Origin: Sulfomarinibacter sp963733915
GTDB lineage: Bacteria; Acidobacteriota; Thermoanaerobaculia; Thermoanaerobaculales; Sulfomarinibacteraceae
NCBI GenBank assembly: GCA_963733915.1
Contig: CAVTEP010000011.1
Span: 620,001 to 684,000 of the forward strand
Length of the DNA stretch: 64,000 nucleotides
Reading direction: 5' to 3'
Shown here: positions 8,963 through 18,558 of the stretch, piece by piece
How positions within the stretch are numbered: position 1 is the stretch's first letter
Layout of the letters: each line of letters begins with the position of its first letter
Notes under the pieces: model-generated
What the model was told of the DNA's origin: nothing
The model's input: only the letters and a program-made list of their open reading frames with translations
Databases searched by the model: none
Position numbers and translations under genes: made by a program

Positions 8963-10033
8963 ATGCCTGGAGTTGACGCGATTCTTGACCGAGCGATCGA
9001 CGGAAAACGTCTCGCGCGGGTCGAAATCCAGGCGTTGTTCGATCATGGTGGTCTGCTCGAGCTCGGGCAGGCGGCCGATGCCGTGCGGCGGGCGAAGAAT
9101 CCCGCCGACATCGCGACCTACATCATCGACCGCAACATCAACTACACCAACGTCTGCATCTATCGCTGCCGCTTCTGCGCATTTTATCGGACGCTGAAGG
9201 ACGCGGACGCCTACGTCCTGCCGTTTGACGAGATCGCTGCCAAAATCGCGGAAACCGTCTCCAGCGGAGGCACCGGTATCCTTCTCCAGGGGGGCGTTCA
9301 CCCCGAGCTCCGGATCGACTACTACGAGTCACTGCTGACGGAGTTGAAAAAGCACTTTCCGCAGATTCACCTGCACGCCTTTTCAGTGCCCGAGATCTGG
9401 TATATCGCGAAGCTCGAGAAGATGCCGGTCCGAGCGGTCCTCGAGCGCCTGATCGCCGCCGGGCTGGAGTCCATTCCCGGCGGCGGCGCCGAGATTCTCG
9501 AGGATGAGACCAGGCGCCGCATCTGGTCCCGGGCGAAGGCTTCTACCGGGCAGTGGTTGGACGTCCACCGCGAGGCCCACAACCTCGGCCTCCGCACCAC
9601 CGCCACGATGATGTTCGGGGTTGGTGAGCAGTCCTCGGCGCGGGTAGAGCACCTCGTGGGGGTGCGCGATCTGCAGGACGACACCGGCGGATTCACCGCG
9701 TTCATTCCATGGACATTTCAAGATTCGGGGACAGACCTCGAGGGTGAGGTCGAGCCGGCGGGTGGCTATGACTACCTCCGGACCCTCGCCATCGCGAGAC
9801 TCAGTTTCGACAATGTCGATCATATCCAGGGTTCGTGGGTGACCCAGGGCCCCAAGATCGGGCAGGTGTCGCTGCTTTTCGGCGCGGACGATCTCGGTTC
9901 GATCATGCTCGAGGAAAATGTCGTGGCCGCCGCCGGCGCGCAGTACCGCATGAACCAATGCGACATGGAGCGGGTCATTCGCGGCGCCGGATACACGCCG
10001 CGGCAGCGCAGGACGCTGTACGAGCCGTTGTGA
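8963..10033 (+). CDS. mqnC: Cyclic dehypoxanthinyl futalosine synthase
   Basis: This 356-residue radical SAM enzyme belongs to the futalosine route of menaquinone synthesis. The cluster cysteines are Cys65, Cys69 and Cys72 in CIYRCRFC, preceded by the family phrase NINYTNVC. Further matches are LLQGGVHPEL, ESIPGGGAEIL and FIPWTFQDSGT, which favour MqnC over MqnE. It would cyclise dehypoxanthine futalosine in the cytoplasm. No other mqn gene is in the window, so the pathway is split. The enzyme implies menaquinone as the respiratory quinone, which suits the bd-type oxidase pair near 45 kb. Confidence 0.92.
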   Translation: MPGVDAILDRAIDGKRLARVEIQALFDHGGLLELGQAADAVRRAKNPADIATYIIDRNINYTNVCIYRCRFCAFYRTLKDADAYVLPFDEIAAKIAETVSSGGTGILLQGGVHPELRIDYYESLLTELKKHFPQIHLHAFSVPEIWYIAKLEKMPVRAVLERLIAAGLESIPGGGAEILEDETRRRIWSRAKASTGQWLDVHREAHNLGLRTTATMMFGVGEQSSARVEHLVGVRDLQDDTGGFTAFIPWTFQDSGTDLEGEVEPAGGYDYLRTLAIARLSFDNVDHIQGSWVTQGPKIGQVSLLFGADDLGSIMLEENVVAAAGAQYRMNQCDMERVIRGAGYTPRQRRTLYEPL

Positions 10034-10042
10034 TTCGTCGAA

Positions 10043-11533
10043 TCACAACGAGATTTCGAACTGTTCCTCATGCAGCAGCGGGTTTTCGCGAAGGATGATT
10101 TCTATCCCGTGAATCTCCTCGAGTTCGCGGAGGAGCTCACGAAAAGGCCCCTGGAGATACTGTGAAACGGCCGGGTGGACCACCAACGACATGTGTTCAC
10201 CAACCCCGCTCGCCGCGGCGGCGAGTAGGTCGCGGCGGATTTCCAGACACACCGTGGGCAGGGCCTTGATGCGCCCCGACCCGTGGCAGTACGGACACTC
10301 GCGGCTCAGGGTGCGCTCGAGGCTCGGTCGGGTGCGCTTGCGGGTCAGCTGCACGAGACCGATGTCGCTCATCGGCAAGATTTGGGTGCGGGCGGGGTCT
10401 CCCGCGAGCTCCTGGGCGAGCGTGTCGTAAACACTCTGTCGGTGTTCGAGGTCCTCCATGTCGATAAAATCGATCACGATAATGCCACCGAGGTCCCGCA
10501 GCCGCAGCTGGCGCACGATCTCCACGACGGCCTCGATGTTGAGGGCGAAGACCGTCTCCTCAAGTGACTGCGAACCCACGTATTTGCCGGTATTCACGTC
10601 GATGGTCACCAGGGCCTCGGTCTGATTGATAACCAGGTAGCCTCCGGATTTGAGCCAGACCTTCGGACGCAAGGCCTTTTCGAGCTCGCGGTCGATACCG
10701 AAGGAGCTCATCAAATCGGTTGTCTGACGAAAGAGCTTGACCCGAGGCGCGAGAGTCGGGTCCGACTGCTCCAGAAAGTCGAGGACCTCCTGGAAGCTCT
10801 CCTCGTCGTCAATCCACACCTCAGCGATTGCGGGCGTGAAGAGATCCCTGACCGAACGCAGGACGACGCTCAGCTCGCGGTGGATAAGGCACGGTGCGCG
10901 GGCCTTGTCGGCGACGGCTTGCACGCGGTCCCAGAGCTGGAGCAGGTAATCTCGGTCGGCCGCGAGCTCGGGGGTCTTCTGGCCCTCGCCGGCGGTGCGG
11001 ACTATCCAACCACCGGGCGCGTCAAAACCGCCGACAACCCCCTTCAACCGCTCACGTTCCTCGTCGTCGGTGATGCGCCGCGACACGCCAAGTTGCCTGA
11101 CGCTGGGAAGGTAAACCAGGAATCGACCGGGCAAGCTGAGGTGGGTGCTCAATCGGGCGCCCTTGGTTCCGATCGGGTCTTTGACCACCTGCACCACAAC
11201 CTCTTGTCCCTGGCGGAGAAGGTCGGAAATGTCCGAGCCCGACAGATCGGGTTGCAGAGCATCGCGCTCTTCGGCAAGAAAGATATCCGTGAAATCGTCG
11301 AGGATGCCGCCAGCCTCGCGCACATAGAGAAACGCGTTTCGCTCGAGCCCGACGTCTACGAATGCTGCCTGCATTCCCGGCAGGACGCGATTGACCCGCC
11401 CCTTGTAGAGGTTTCCGACGACCGATGACGCGCGGTGGCGCTCGGCGCGATACGAAACCAGGCGCGAGCTCTCGAGCATCGCGACCCGCGTTTCGAAGGG
11501 GTTGACGGATAGGAACAACACCGATCTCTTCAT
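10043..11533 (-). CDS. rng: Ribonuclease G/E family endoribonuclease
   Basis: The 496-residue protein has RNase G length. An S1 domain near the N-terminus includes GNLYKGRVNRVLPGMQAAFVD. The catalytic domain has the two metal-binding acidic motifs TIDVNTG and IVIDFIDM. The zinc-link motif is ECPYCHGSG (CPxC). RNase G/E proteins mature 16S rRNA and start mRNA decay. The true start is the ATG at 11533, overlapping the rodA stop (ATGA); a much longer upstream extension is rodA in another frame. It is last in the mre-mrd-rng cell-shape operon, an order also known elsewhere (mre genes next to rng/cafA in E. coli). Confidence 0.93.
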   Translation of the reverse strand: MKRSVLFLSVNPFETRVAMLESSRLVSYRAERHRASSVVGNLYKGRVNRVLPGMQAAFVDVGLERNAFLYVREAGGILDDFTDIFLAEERDALQPDLSGSDISDLLRQGQEVVVQVVKDPIGTKGARLSTHLSLPGRFLVYLPSVRQLGVSRRITDDEERERLKGVVGGFDAPGGWIVRTAGEGQKTPELAADRDYLLQLWDRVQAVADKARAPCLIHRELSVVLRSVRDLFTPAIAEVWIDDEESFQEVLDFLEQSDPTLAPRVKLFRQTTDLMSSFGIDRELEKALRPKVWLKSGGYLVINQTEALVTIDVNTGKYVGSQSLEETVFALNIEAVVEIVRQLRLRDLGGIIVIDFIDMEDLEHRQSVYDTLAQELAGDPARTQILPMSDIGLVQLTRKRTRPSLERTLSRECPYCHGSGRIKALPTVCLEIRRDLLAAAASGVGEHMSLVVHPAVSQYLQGPFRELLRELEEIHGIEIILRENPLLHEEQFEISL

Positions 11534-12606
11534 TGATTCACCAGTCGGTTGCCCCACACCGATTGCACGACCCCCAGCGCGGCGCAGGTCGAGACGAGCG
11601 ATGATCCGCCGTAGGAAAATAACGGCAAGGTGACGCCGGTGGTCGGCAGCAAGCCGAGGACCATGCCAAGATTGATCACCACCTGGAAGACAAGCCACAC
11701 ACCCACCAACACCGCCACAATCAACCCGTGTCGGCTGTCGGTGGTGAGGGCCACTTTGGCAATGCGTGCCGTCAGCAGAGCGTAGGCGAGCAGAAGCACG
11801 GTCGTGCCAACGAAGCCCGTCGCTTCTGCCCACACCGCGAAGGCAAAATCCGTGTGTTGGGCGGGAAGAAAGCGGAGCTGCGACTGTGAACCGCTCCCCA
11901 ATCCCTGGCCGCCGACACCTCCGGAACCGACGGCGATCTTGGACTGACGAACCTGATAGCCGGCGCCAAACGGGTCGCGCTCCGGTTGGAATACCGTCAA
12001 CACGCGTTCCTTTTGATAGGGCTCGAGAACGTAGCGCCAGGTCGCATTCACGCCGAGCACCGCGAGCACCACGAGCGCGACCCACACCCATTTCGGGAGA
12101 CCGCCGAGAACCAAGGTGGCTGCGAGAATGGGCAGGTAGGTCAAACCGACGCCAAGGTCGGGCTCGAGGGCAACCAGCATCAACGGTGCGGCGACGATTG
12201 CCGCCGCGATCAGTGCCTCGCGCACTTTGAGGCGGCGGCCACCGCGTCGGGCGAGCCAGCCGGCCGCCATCAAGATCGTACCCAGGCGGGCAAACTCACT
12301 CGGCTGGATTGTCAGCGGTCCGATTGCGATCCACGCGGTGCTGCCACCGCGGGTCACACCGACGGCGAGAACCGCCGCCAGGGCGAGGAGACCTGCACCG
12401 TACAGAAGCGGAGCGAGCCGTTCATAGATGTCGAGCCGGACCCGTGACATCATCCACAGCACGACAAGCCCGCCAATTCCCCACAGCAACTGACGAACCA
12501 GGAGGTTGGAGCCTACTACCCGCCCAAGGGTGTGGAGGGTCGTCAACGATGCACCGAAAATACCGATCACTGCCACGATCAGCCAGGGGTCGATTCGGTG
12601 CTCCAT
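11530..12606 (-). CDS. rodA: Peptidoglycan glycosyltransferase RodA
   Basis: The 358-residue SEDS-family polymerase has about ten membrane segments. Conserved SEDS phrases are QPSEFARLG, the central periplasmic loop with QQYxx-type residues (ERDPFGAGYQVRQSKIAVGSGG) and the C-terminal SYGGSSLVS. It polymerises glycan strands from lipid II in the elongasome, working with PBP2 encoded just upstream. The stop overlaps the rng start by four bases. A 23-base gap separates it from the PBP2 stop. Confidence 0.94.
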   Translation of the reverse strand: MEHRIDPWLIVAVIGIFGASLTTLHTLGRVVGSNLLVRQLLWGIGGLVVLWMMSRVRLDIYERLAPLLYGAGLLALAAVLAVGVTRGGSTAWIAIGPLTIQPSEFARLGTILMAAGWLARRGGRRLKVREALIAAAIVAAPLMLVALEPDLGVGLTYLPILAATLVLGGLPKWVWVALVVLAVLGVNATWRYVLEPYQKERVLTVFQPERDPFGAGYQVRQSKIAVGSGGVGGQGLGSGSQSQLRFLPAQHTDFAFAVWAEATGFVGTTVLLLAYALLTARIAKVALTTDSRHGLIVAVLVGVWLVFQVVINLGMVLGLLPTTGVTLPLFSYGGSSLVSTCAALGVVQSVWGNRLVNQ

Positions 12607-12629
12607 AGCCGAATTCTACCGTGAGTCGG

Positions 12630-14444
12630 TCACTGGGTAGCGCCGGAGGGCGCGGCAGACGAGATCGGAGCCGTCGGTTGGTCGCCAATGCCAAGATACT
12701 GCTTGACGACCCGTCCCGCGACCGGCGCTGCGACCGAGCCGCCATCGCCGCCATGTTCAACGATCACCGCCACCACGAGTTCCGGTTTGTCGAGCGGTGC
12801 CCAGCCGACGAACCAGGCATGGTGCCGCAGGCTGGGGTCAAGGTCTGCGGCGGCGACGCCTTCCTGGAGCTTCGCCACCTGGGCGGTGCCGGTCTTGCCC
12901 GCCATCGGGAGAGGCGCGAGGCGTCGCGCGGTGCCGGTGGCGCCGTGGACGACCCTGTCGAGGGCATCGGTCACGTACTTGAGATGTTCCGGATTGACCA
13001 CCGACTCATCTGGATCGTTTCTGGGTCCGGCCACGAGGTGCGGCGTGACCGGCCGGCCGTTGTTGGCAAGGATGGCAAAGGCGTGGGCGAGTTGGACGGT
13101 GGTCGTCAGGATCGGACCCTGACCGATGGACACCGAAACCGCCTCTCCTGGATACCACGGCGTGCCCCGCACTTCCCGGCTCCATTGCGGAGTGCCGACA
13201 AGTCCGCGGGCCTCGAATGAAAGGTCGAGCCCGGTCTGCCTTCCGAATCCAAATCGTTGGAACCACGCCGCCATTCCCTCGATCCCGAGCCTTTTTCCGA
13301 GGAGGTAGTAATAGACGTCGCACGACTCGACGAGGGATCGATCGAGGTCGACGAAACCGTGACCGCCGCGCCGCCAGCACCGAAAACGGTGGCCGTAGAG
13401 AACCACCGATCCGTTGCAGTACACCGTGGTCTGCGGTGTGATGAGGCCTTCGCTGAGGCCGGCCAGGGCGAGAAATGGTTTGATCGTTGAGCCCGGTGGG
13501 TAGATGCCTTGCAGACACCGGTCCTGGAGGGGGTGGAGTGGATCGTCCTGCAGCGCCTGCCAATCCGAGTGGCTGAGCCGGCCACCGAACACTCCCGGAT
13601 CGAAGCTTGGTGCCGAGTACAAAACGCGGATGGCCCCGGTCCGCGGGTCCATGGCCACCACCGCCCCGGCTCGTCCCTCGAGGGCCTCTGCCGCCACGCG
13701 CTGGAGCTCGATGTCGAGGGTCAGGCCAAGATCGTGTCCAGCGCGTGGTTCGATTGCGGAGACGACGCCGACCTGCCGGCCCACAGCCGACACCATCACC
13801 CAGCGTTCCCCAGGTCTGCCGGAAATAAAAGGGTCTTCGGCAACCTCGATGCCGGTAGCTCCAACCATGGCATCCGGTTCGATGCGTGGATCGGCCTCGA
13901 CGGCCTGCTTCGAGACCGGCTTCAGATGGCCGACCACATGGGCTGTCAGCCGGCCATGGGGATAGCTTCGTCGGAATCGATTGACGACGGTCAGCTCGGG
14001 GAAATCGCTCTGGTGGGAGCGAATCGCCGCCACCTGATTCCAATCGAGATCCTCCCCGACAACGAGTGGCGCCATGCGGCCAATGCGACGCTCGGCAAGG
14101 CGCTCGCGAAAGGTCGGAATATCGCTCACGCCAGTCTGAGCGAGGAACAATCCAGTAGCGTCGAGGTCTTTGGCGTCGTCTGGGAATAACAGCAACTCCC
14201 AGGTGGGGACGTTCTCCGCGAGGACGCGGCCCCGCCGATCGTAGATCCATCCTCGCGCGCCCGGGAGCGGGAGCCGGCGGAGGCGGTTGTTTTCGGCCAA
14301 ATCACGCCATTCGGTCCCGTGCAGAAGCTGGAGGTCGGCAAGCCTGAGGTGAAGCAGCCCGAGGCCCAGGAATACGAGCAGAAAAAGGGCCGCGGTGCGC
14401 CGCTTGAGCGGGCCGATGTCCTCACGGAGCTCCATCAGGCTCAT
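12630..14444 (-). CDS. mrdA: Penicillin-binding protein 2, elongasome transpeptidase
   Basis: The 604-residue class B PBP has a short cytoplasmic tail, one membrane anchor (about residues 17-36), a PBP dimerisation domain and a transpeptidase domain. The catalytic S-x-x-K is Ser319-Thr-Ile-Lys322 (GSTIKPF). The second motif is Ser-Cys-Asp (SCDVYYY) and the third is Lys517-Thr-Gly-Thr. It cross-links the peptidoglycan made by RodA. The start is the ATG at 14444, which overlaps the mreD stop (ATGA). The longer frame further upstream is antisense-like arginine/glycine-rich sequence and is not protein-like. Confidence 0.94.
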   Translation of the reverse strand: MSLMELREDIGPLKRRTAALFLLVFLGLGLLHLRLADLQLLHGTEWRDLAENNRLRRLPLPGARGWIYDRRGRVLAENVPTWELLLFPDDAKDLDATGLFLAQTGVSDIPTFRERLAERRIGRMAPLVVGEDLDWNQVAAIRSHQSDFPELTVVNRFRRSYPHGRLTAHVVGHLKPVSKQAVEADPRIEPDAMVGATGIEVAEDPFISGRPGERWVMVSAVGRQVGVVSAIEPRAGHDLGLTLDIELQRVAAEALEGRAGAVVAMDPRTGAIRVLYSAPSFDPGVFGGRLSHSDWQALQDDPLHPLQDRCLQGIYPPGSTIKPFLALAGLSEGLITPQTTVYCNGSVVLYGHRFRCWRRGGHGFVDLDRSLVESCDVYYYLLGKRLGIEGMAAWFQRFGFGRQTGLDLSFEARGLVGTPQWSREVRGTPWYPGEAVSVSIGQGPILTTTVQLAHAFAILANNGRPVTPHLVAGPRNDPDESVVNPEHLKYVTDALDRVVHGATGTARRLAPLPMAGKTGTAQVAKLQEGVAAADLDPSLRHHAWFVGWAPLDKPELVVAVIVEHGGDGGSVAAPVAGRVVKQYLGIGDQPTAPISSAAPSGATQ

Positions 14445-14995
14445 CGCAGCTTCCGCACCCGGTAGGCCTGCCAGTGCTTGGAAAGATCCAGCGCCAGTAC
14501 AAGACCAACCAGCCCACACCAGAGGCCCGTGTAAAGGGCCGTCCACACAAGCTGCATCGTGGTGACGGAGAACTCCATTCCCAAGGGCAGGACGGCCAAG
14601 CGGAGGATGAGGGTCATGACCACCGCCCCCACGGCTCCCAGGGCGGCCCACGCCTTTGGCGACCGATCTGCAACGACCGCAGCCAGCCCATACAAGCTCA
14701 GTGCGGCGGCGCTCCAGGCGATTCCTCCGGGGCCGACGATCGGTTCAAACAACAGGTCCCACGCAAGGCCGAGGAGAAGGGCTTCGTGCGGCCATCTGTG
14801 CTCCTTGCCGCGAAGCGCGATCGCGACGATCCAGACCATGGGCAGCAGGATCTGCGACGGCCATCTGGGCAGACCGGACATGCCCAGAGTGCTCTGCACC
14901 GCGAGTGTCAGCGCAACCAGGAGCACGACTCGAATCGTCATCGGCTTCCCGCGTTCCGGCGATCTCGCGGCCTTGGGTCGACGACGATCTGTCAC
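14441..14995 (-). CDS. mreD: Rod shape-determining protein MreD
   Basis: The 184-residue membrane protein has about five hydrophobic helices after a basic 18-residue N-terminus. MreD proteins are poorly conserved. The call rests on length, topology, LLGLAWDLLFEPIVGPGG (the MreD G-hydrophobic-D motif region) and position between mreC and the PBP2 gene. It links MreC to the elongasome. It starts with GTG at 14995 inside the mreC stop (GTGA) and ends inside the PBP2 start (ATGA). Confidence 0.85.
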   Translation of the reverse strand: MTDRRRPKAARSPERGKPMTIRVVLLVALTLAVQSTLGMSGLPRWPSQILLPMVWIVAIALRGKEHRWPHEALLLGLAWDLLFEPIVGPGGIAWSAAALSLYGLAAVVADRSPKAWAALGAVGAVVMTLILRLAVLPLGMEFSVTTMQLVWTALYTGLWCGLVGLVLALDLSKHWQAYRVRKLR

Positions 14996-15807
14996 GGTGT
15001 CGCGGCCTCAATCGGCGCCCACTTCGGGAGGATCAGCACCACTCGGATCGAGCGCAGATCAGCGCTCGCGGCCGCATCGACCTCGAGGAATTGGTTGTCA
15101 GATTCCCTGACCCTCGTCACTCGAACCGTCGCGATTCCGGGAGGGAACACGCCGTCTCCTCCGCTTGTGACCAGAAGAGTTCCCCGTTTGAGCTCCGCCT
15201 GTCGAGGGACGTACGCGACGGTCAATGCATCACCTCCACTACCGAGAGCGAGTCCGTCGAGCTGCCCATCTACCGTCTGCACAGCGACCGCGGCGGCAGC
15301 ATGAGTCAGAAGCTGAAGCCAGTGGCGTCTTCCCTCGCTGCGAATGACCCGCCCCACAAGCCCGTCGGCGGTGACCACCGGCGAATCACGCCGGATGATC
15401 AACCGTTCCGCGGTCCGGACCTCCATCGTCCCACCAACGAGGTCTCGGTATGCGCAACGGCCAATAACCGAACCTGCCTCGAGCTCGGCGTTTCGACCGA
15501 CCAACCTGGTGGCCTCCCGCAGGGCCTCGAGGTCAGCCTGTCTGAGAACCTCGCGCGCGTGCATCTCCTCGAGCTTGAGACGCAACTGGCGGTTGTCGAT
15601 GATGGCTCTTTCCAGACCGCGGACACCACGACCGAGATCGAACACGAGCTCGGTCGTGCGCTCGGCGGCAATCGTAACGGGTTCGACAATCACGCGGACC
15701 CATGAAAAGAGCAACGGGATTCCATCCACCGAACGCACCTGAAGCGCGGCGACAAGCTCGAGGAGGGTCCACACGAGGACTGTGCGAAGCGCGTAGGACC
15801 GCGACAC
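14992..15807 (-). CDS. mreC: Rod shape-determining protein MreC
   Basis: The 271-residue protein has an N-terminal membrane anchor (about residues 8-35), a coiled coil (about 65-105, ending in ALREATRLVGRNAELE) and the two beta-barrel domains typical of MreC, with phrases such as VTADGLVGRV and LLVTSGGDGVFPPGI. It is the periplasmic scaffold that organises PBP2 and RodA. The start is a GTG at 15807. A 109-base spacer without a gene separates it from mreB, longer than any other gap in this operon. Confidence 0.9.
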   Translation of the reverse strand: MSRSYALRTVLVWTLLELVAALQVRSVDGIPLLFSWVRVIVEPVTIAAERTTELVFDLGRGVRGLERAIIDNRQLRLKLEEMHAREVLRQADLEALREATRLVGRNAELEAGSVIGRCAYRDLVGGTMEVRTAERLIIRRDSPVVTADGLVGRVIRSEGRRHWLQLLTHAAAAVAVQTVDGQLDGLALGSGGDALTVAYVPRQAELKRGTLLVTSGGDGVFPPGIATVRVTRVRESDNQFLEVDAAASADLRSIRVVLILPKWAPIEAATP

Positions 15808-15916
15808 GGTCAGGCCCCCACCATCATCCGCGGCTCCATGGCATCCTTGACGACCGACCGGCTCACCACGCCATGATACCCCGAAGCTTCGTCAACTCGG
15901 CGGCGGCGATTGCTCC

Positions 15917-16942
15917 TCAATCGATCGCGATTTTTCGCAACAAATCGATGTTTGTCAGCATCATACCGGTGCCGCGAACGACCGCGGATCCGGGCTCTTC
16001 GCAGTGAGCGACCGGGAGGCCGGTTTCCTCGCGGAGCCGCTTGTCGAGGTTTTTGAGGAGAGAACCGCCGCCAGCGAGGATGATGCCCTTGTCGATGATA
16101 TCCGCCGAAAGTTCGGGCGGCGTCTGTTCGAGCGCATTGCGAACTGCATCGACGATCGTCGACACAATCTCAGTCAACGCTTCCCGAATTTCCTCATCAG
16201 TGATCGTGAGGTTCTTGGGAACGCCCTCCACGAGATCCCTGCCCTTGACCTCCATGCTCAGCGGTTCATCGAGGGGGTAGGCCGAGCCTATCTGAATTTT
16301 TATCTGCTCGGCCGTTCGCTCACCGAGCAGCAGATTGTACTTCTTCTTGAGGTAGTGAATGATAGCCTCATCCATCTCGTTGCCGGCCACCCGCACCGAG
16401 CGCGAGTAGACCACGCCGGCGAGGGAAATCACCGCCACGTCCGAGGTGCCGCCGCCGATGTCGACAATCATGTTGCCCGAGGGTTCGGTGATCGGCAATC
16501 CGGCGCCAATCGCCGCGGCGGTCGCTTGTTCGATGAGATACACCTCGGAGGCCCCGGCCTTGAGAGCGGTATCCTTCACCGCCCGTTTTTCCACCTGGGT
16601 GATCTCGGATGGCACCGAAATGATGATTCGCGGTCGCACCAAGAACGAGCGGCCGTGTGCCTTGCGGATGAAGTGCTCGAGCATCTTCTCGGTAACTTCG
16701 AAGTCGGCGATCACGCCGTCCTTCATCGGCCGGATCGCCTGAATGTTGCTCGGGGTTTTGCCCAGCATCTCCTTGGCTCTCGCACCGACGGCCTCGACCC
16801 GATTCGTGATCCGGTTGACCGCTACAATCGAGGGCTCGCAAACGCAGATTCCGCGACCGCGAACATAGACCAGGGTGTTCGCGGTTCCGAGATCAATGGC
16901 GAGGTCCGAGGAAAACAGCCCTAAAAGGCTGGAAAGATGCAT
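15917..16942 (-). CDS. mreB: Actin-like rod shape protein MreB
   Basis: The 341-residue actin homologue forms membrane-bound filaments that guide wall synthesis. The phosphate-1 motif is AIDLGTANTLVYV; DIGGGTSDVAVISL and the C-terminal LAGGGSLLKNLD are the other nucleotide-binding motifs. The N-terminal MHLSSLLGLF is an amphipathic membrane-anchor helix. The ATG at 16942 follows a GGAGG site and overlaps the stop of the upstream FecR-like gene by one base (TGATG). A longer upstream extension is the FecR gene in another frame. Confidence 0.96.
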   Translation of the reverse strand: MHLSSLLGLFSSDLAIDLGTANTLVYVRGRGICVCEPSIVAVNRITNRVEAVGARAKEMLGKTPSNIQAIRPMKDGVIADFEVTEKMLEHFIRKAHGRSFLVRPRIIISVPSEITQVEKRAVKDTALKAGASEVYLIEQATAAAIGAGLPITEPSGNMIVDIGGGTSDVAVISLAGVVYSRSVRVAGNEMDEAIIHYLKKKYNLLLGERTAEQIKIQIGSAYPLDEPLSMEVKGRDLVEGVPKNLTITDEEIREALTEIVSTIVDAVRNALEQTPPELSADIIDKGIILAGGGSLLKNLDKRLREETGLPVAHCEEPGSAVVRGTGMMLTNIDLLRKIAID

Positions 16943-18363
16943 CAATAGACCTCCACGAACACGCGTTCGGTGCGCTCCGTACGGTTGCCCGAGGGATCCA
17001 CCGCGACGATCACGATGTCGTTCCAACCTTCGTCAAATATTTCCACCGTCTTGCGGAAGCGACCCTCTGCATCGAGCTCGACTTTTTCACCGTTGATGGA
17101 GACGGCAGCGCTGGTTTCGGTGGCGCCTTCGAATATGAACATGTGGCCGAGTTGTTGTGGCTGATTGATAACCAGCTCGGGTGGCGTGGAGTCTTCCAGG
17201 AGCTGCTCGCTCGAGGAGGTGAAGACGCGGAACCGGCGCACCGCGCTCCACTCAGAAAGGGTGTCGCTGTCGCCAAGCGCCGCGATCCGCCAGAAGTACG
17301 TACCCGGTGCCACCAACCGCAGCCTCGCGCTGTCCTTCGCGAGCCGCGGGGCGTCGACGTCGAGCGGTGCTCCGTCAAAGCTCTTCGAGCGACTCACCTG
17401 GAGGTATACGGACCCATTCCGCGGGCGCCCCCGCCAACTGAGCTCGACCTCTGGGTGCTGGCTGACGTCGAAGCCGGCGTTGTTCAGCGGGTCAACCGGA
17501 AACGGCGCTGCCGGGATCGTCGTTTTTTCGGACATCGTGCCCTGGGCTGTGGTCGCGAGTGCCTCCCGCTCCCCAACACGCACCTCGTCGCCGAGTGTGT
17601 TGCGCACCTTTGCCGAACCCTGGAAGGCGGCAATCGTGGTCTTTTGGTCGTCGGCTGCGACATCGACGGCCACCCGGCTGTCGCGTTCGATCTCGGTCTC
17701 GACCGTGTCGGTGGTGACCGTTGATGGTGCGCCCGACGTGTAGACGTTGATTCGACCAACCACCATCTTCACGGTGCCCGGTGTTTCCTGCGATGTCTGG
17801 TGGTAGATCTCGAGTAGTGAATTGGGTGAGATTCGAAACAAGCTGCCGTCAGCGAAGAGGATCTCGGCGTTGCCGTCGCGACCGGTACGTACGAAATCAC
17901 CGTTGAAAACCGGCAGCCGCTGGTGGGCGCTTTCCCATTCGGTCTGCCCCGCCCGTTGGACCTGGACGCGTCCTTCGAGGCTGAAGAATTGACCGACGCC
18001 GACGAGCTCCTGATTGCCGGCGCCGGCTAGTGCTTCGAATCGCCTCCGTGCGCTGTCCGCGAAGGTCTCCGCGTCCTTCCAGTTCTGTTCAGCGTACTCG
18101 GAGCGGGCCATATTGAGCTGGTCCTTGGCCTGTTCGAGCTCGCCTCGCCACTGCGGTGGAATGGGTTGGGTCTCGGCGTGATCGTGGGCGACCGTGGCTC
18201 GATCAATCGCGCGTCGTGCCTTCGCCTCGGGTGACAGATTGAGGCTCTTGTAAGCGAAAAAAACCAAGGCCGCCGCCACCATGCCGACAATCAGCACAAC
18301 CAGCACCTTGCGGAGCGGTTGCACACGAATGACGACCCAGTCGAGCTCCAAGCCTCGCGCCAC
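16942..18363 (-). CDS. FecR-domain membrane protein heading the mreB operon
   Basis: The 473-residue protein begins with a basic N-terminus and one membrane helix (about residues 19-37). A helical stretch of about 40-100 follows (AKARRAIDRATV... ARRRFEALAG). A FecR-type beta domain comes next (about 105-250, including GDFVRTGRDGNAEILFADGS). The C-terminal half has Ig-like/fibronectin-like modules, one with the phrase GTYFWRIAALGD and one ending VAVDPSGNRTERTERV. The topology puts nearly all of it outside the cytoplasmic membrane. It starts with GTG at 18363 after a GGAGG site. The one-base overlap with mreB suggests coupled translation and an envelope or cell-shape role; the precise function is unknown. 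Confidence 0.75.
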   Translation of the reverse strand: MARGLELDWVVIRVQPLRKVLVVLIVGMVAAALVFFAYKSLNLSPEAKARRAIDRATVAHDHAETQPIPPQWRGELEQAKDQLNMARSEYAEQNWKDAETFADSARRRFEALAGAGNQELVGVGQFFSLEGRVQVQRAGQTEWESAHQRLPVFNGDFVRTGRDGNAEILFADGSLFRISPNSLLEIYHQTSQETPGTVKMVVGRINVYTSGAPSTVTTDTVETEIERDSRVAVDVAADDQKTTIAAFQGSAKVRNTLGDEVRVGEREALATTAQGTMSEKTTIPAAPFPVDPLNNAGFDVSQHPEVELSWRGRPRNGSVYLQVSRSKSFDGAPLDVDAPRLAKDSARLRLVAPGTYFWRIAALGDSDTLSEWSAVRRFRVFTSSSEQLLEDSTPPELVINQPQQLGHMFIFEGATETSAAVSINGEKVELDAEGRFRKTVEIFDEGWNDIVIVAVDPSGNRTERTERVFVEVY

Positions 18364-18493
18364 CTTCGCGCACCTCCAGGAACCACCGTAACATGAGTGT
18401 ATTCAAGCGGCAAGCAGGCCCACTGGCGGTCACGACGGAGCTTGGGCGATCTCTGACTGCGGCACGGCGGGCAGGTGGGCCGACCGGGTCCGC

Positions 18494-18522
18494 TTGCGGA
18501 TACATACGCGCTTCGGTACACT
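18494..18522 (+). promoter_or_regulatory. Possible promoter of the PpiD-RuvA gene
   Basis: TTGCGG (18494-18499) and TACACT (18517-18522) are separated by 17 bases and lie 36 bases before the ATG at 18559. Matches are moderate (3 of 6 and 4 of 6). The 195-base region between the divergent fecR-like and ppiD genes must hold promoters for both directions. Confidence 0.35.
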
Positions 18523-18558
18523 TCGCTGTCCCGATTTCGGGGCGGGTGGAGGACTGTC

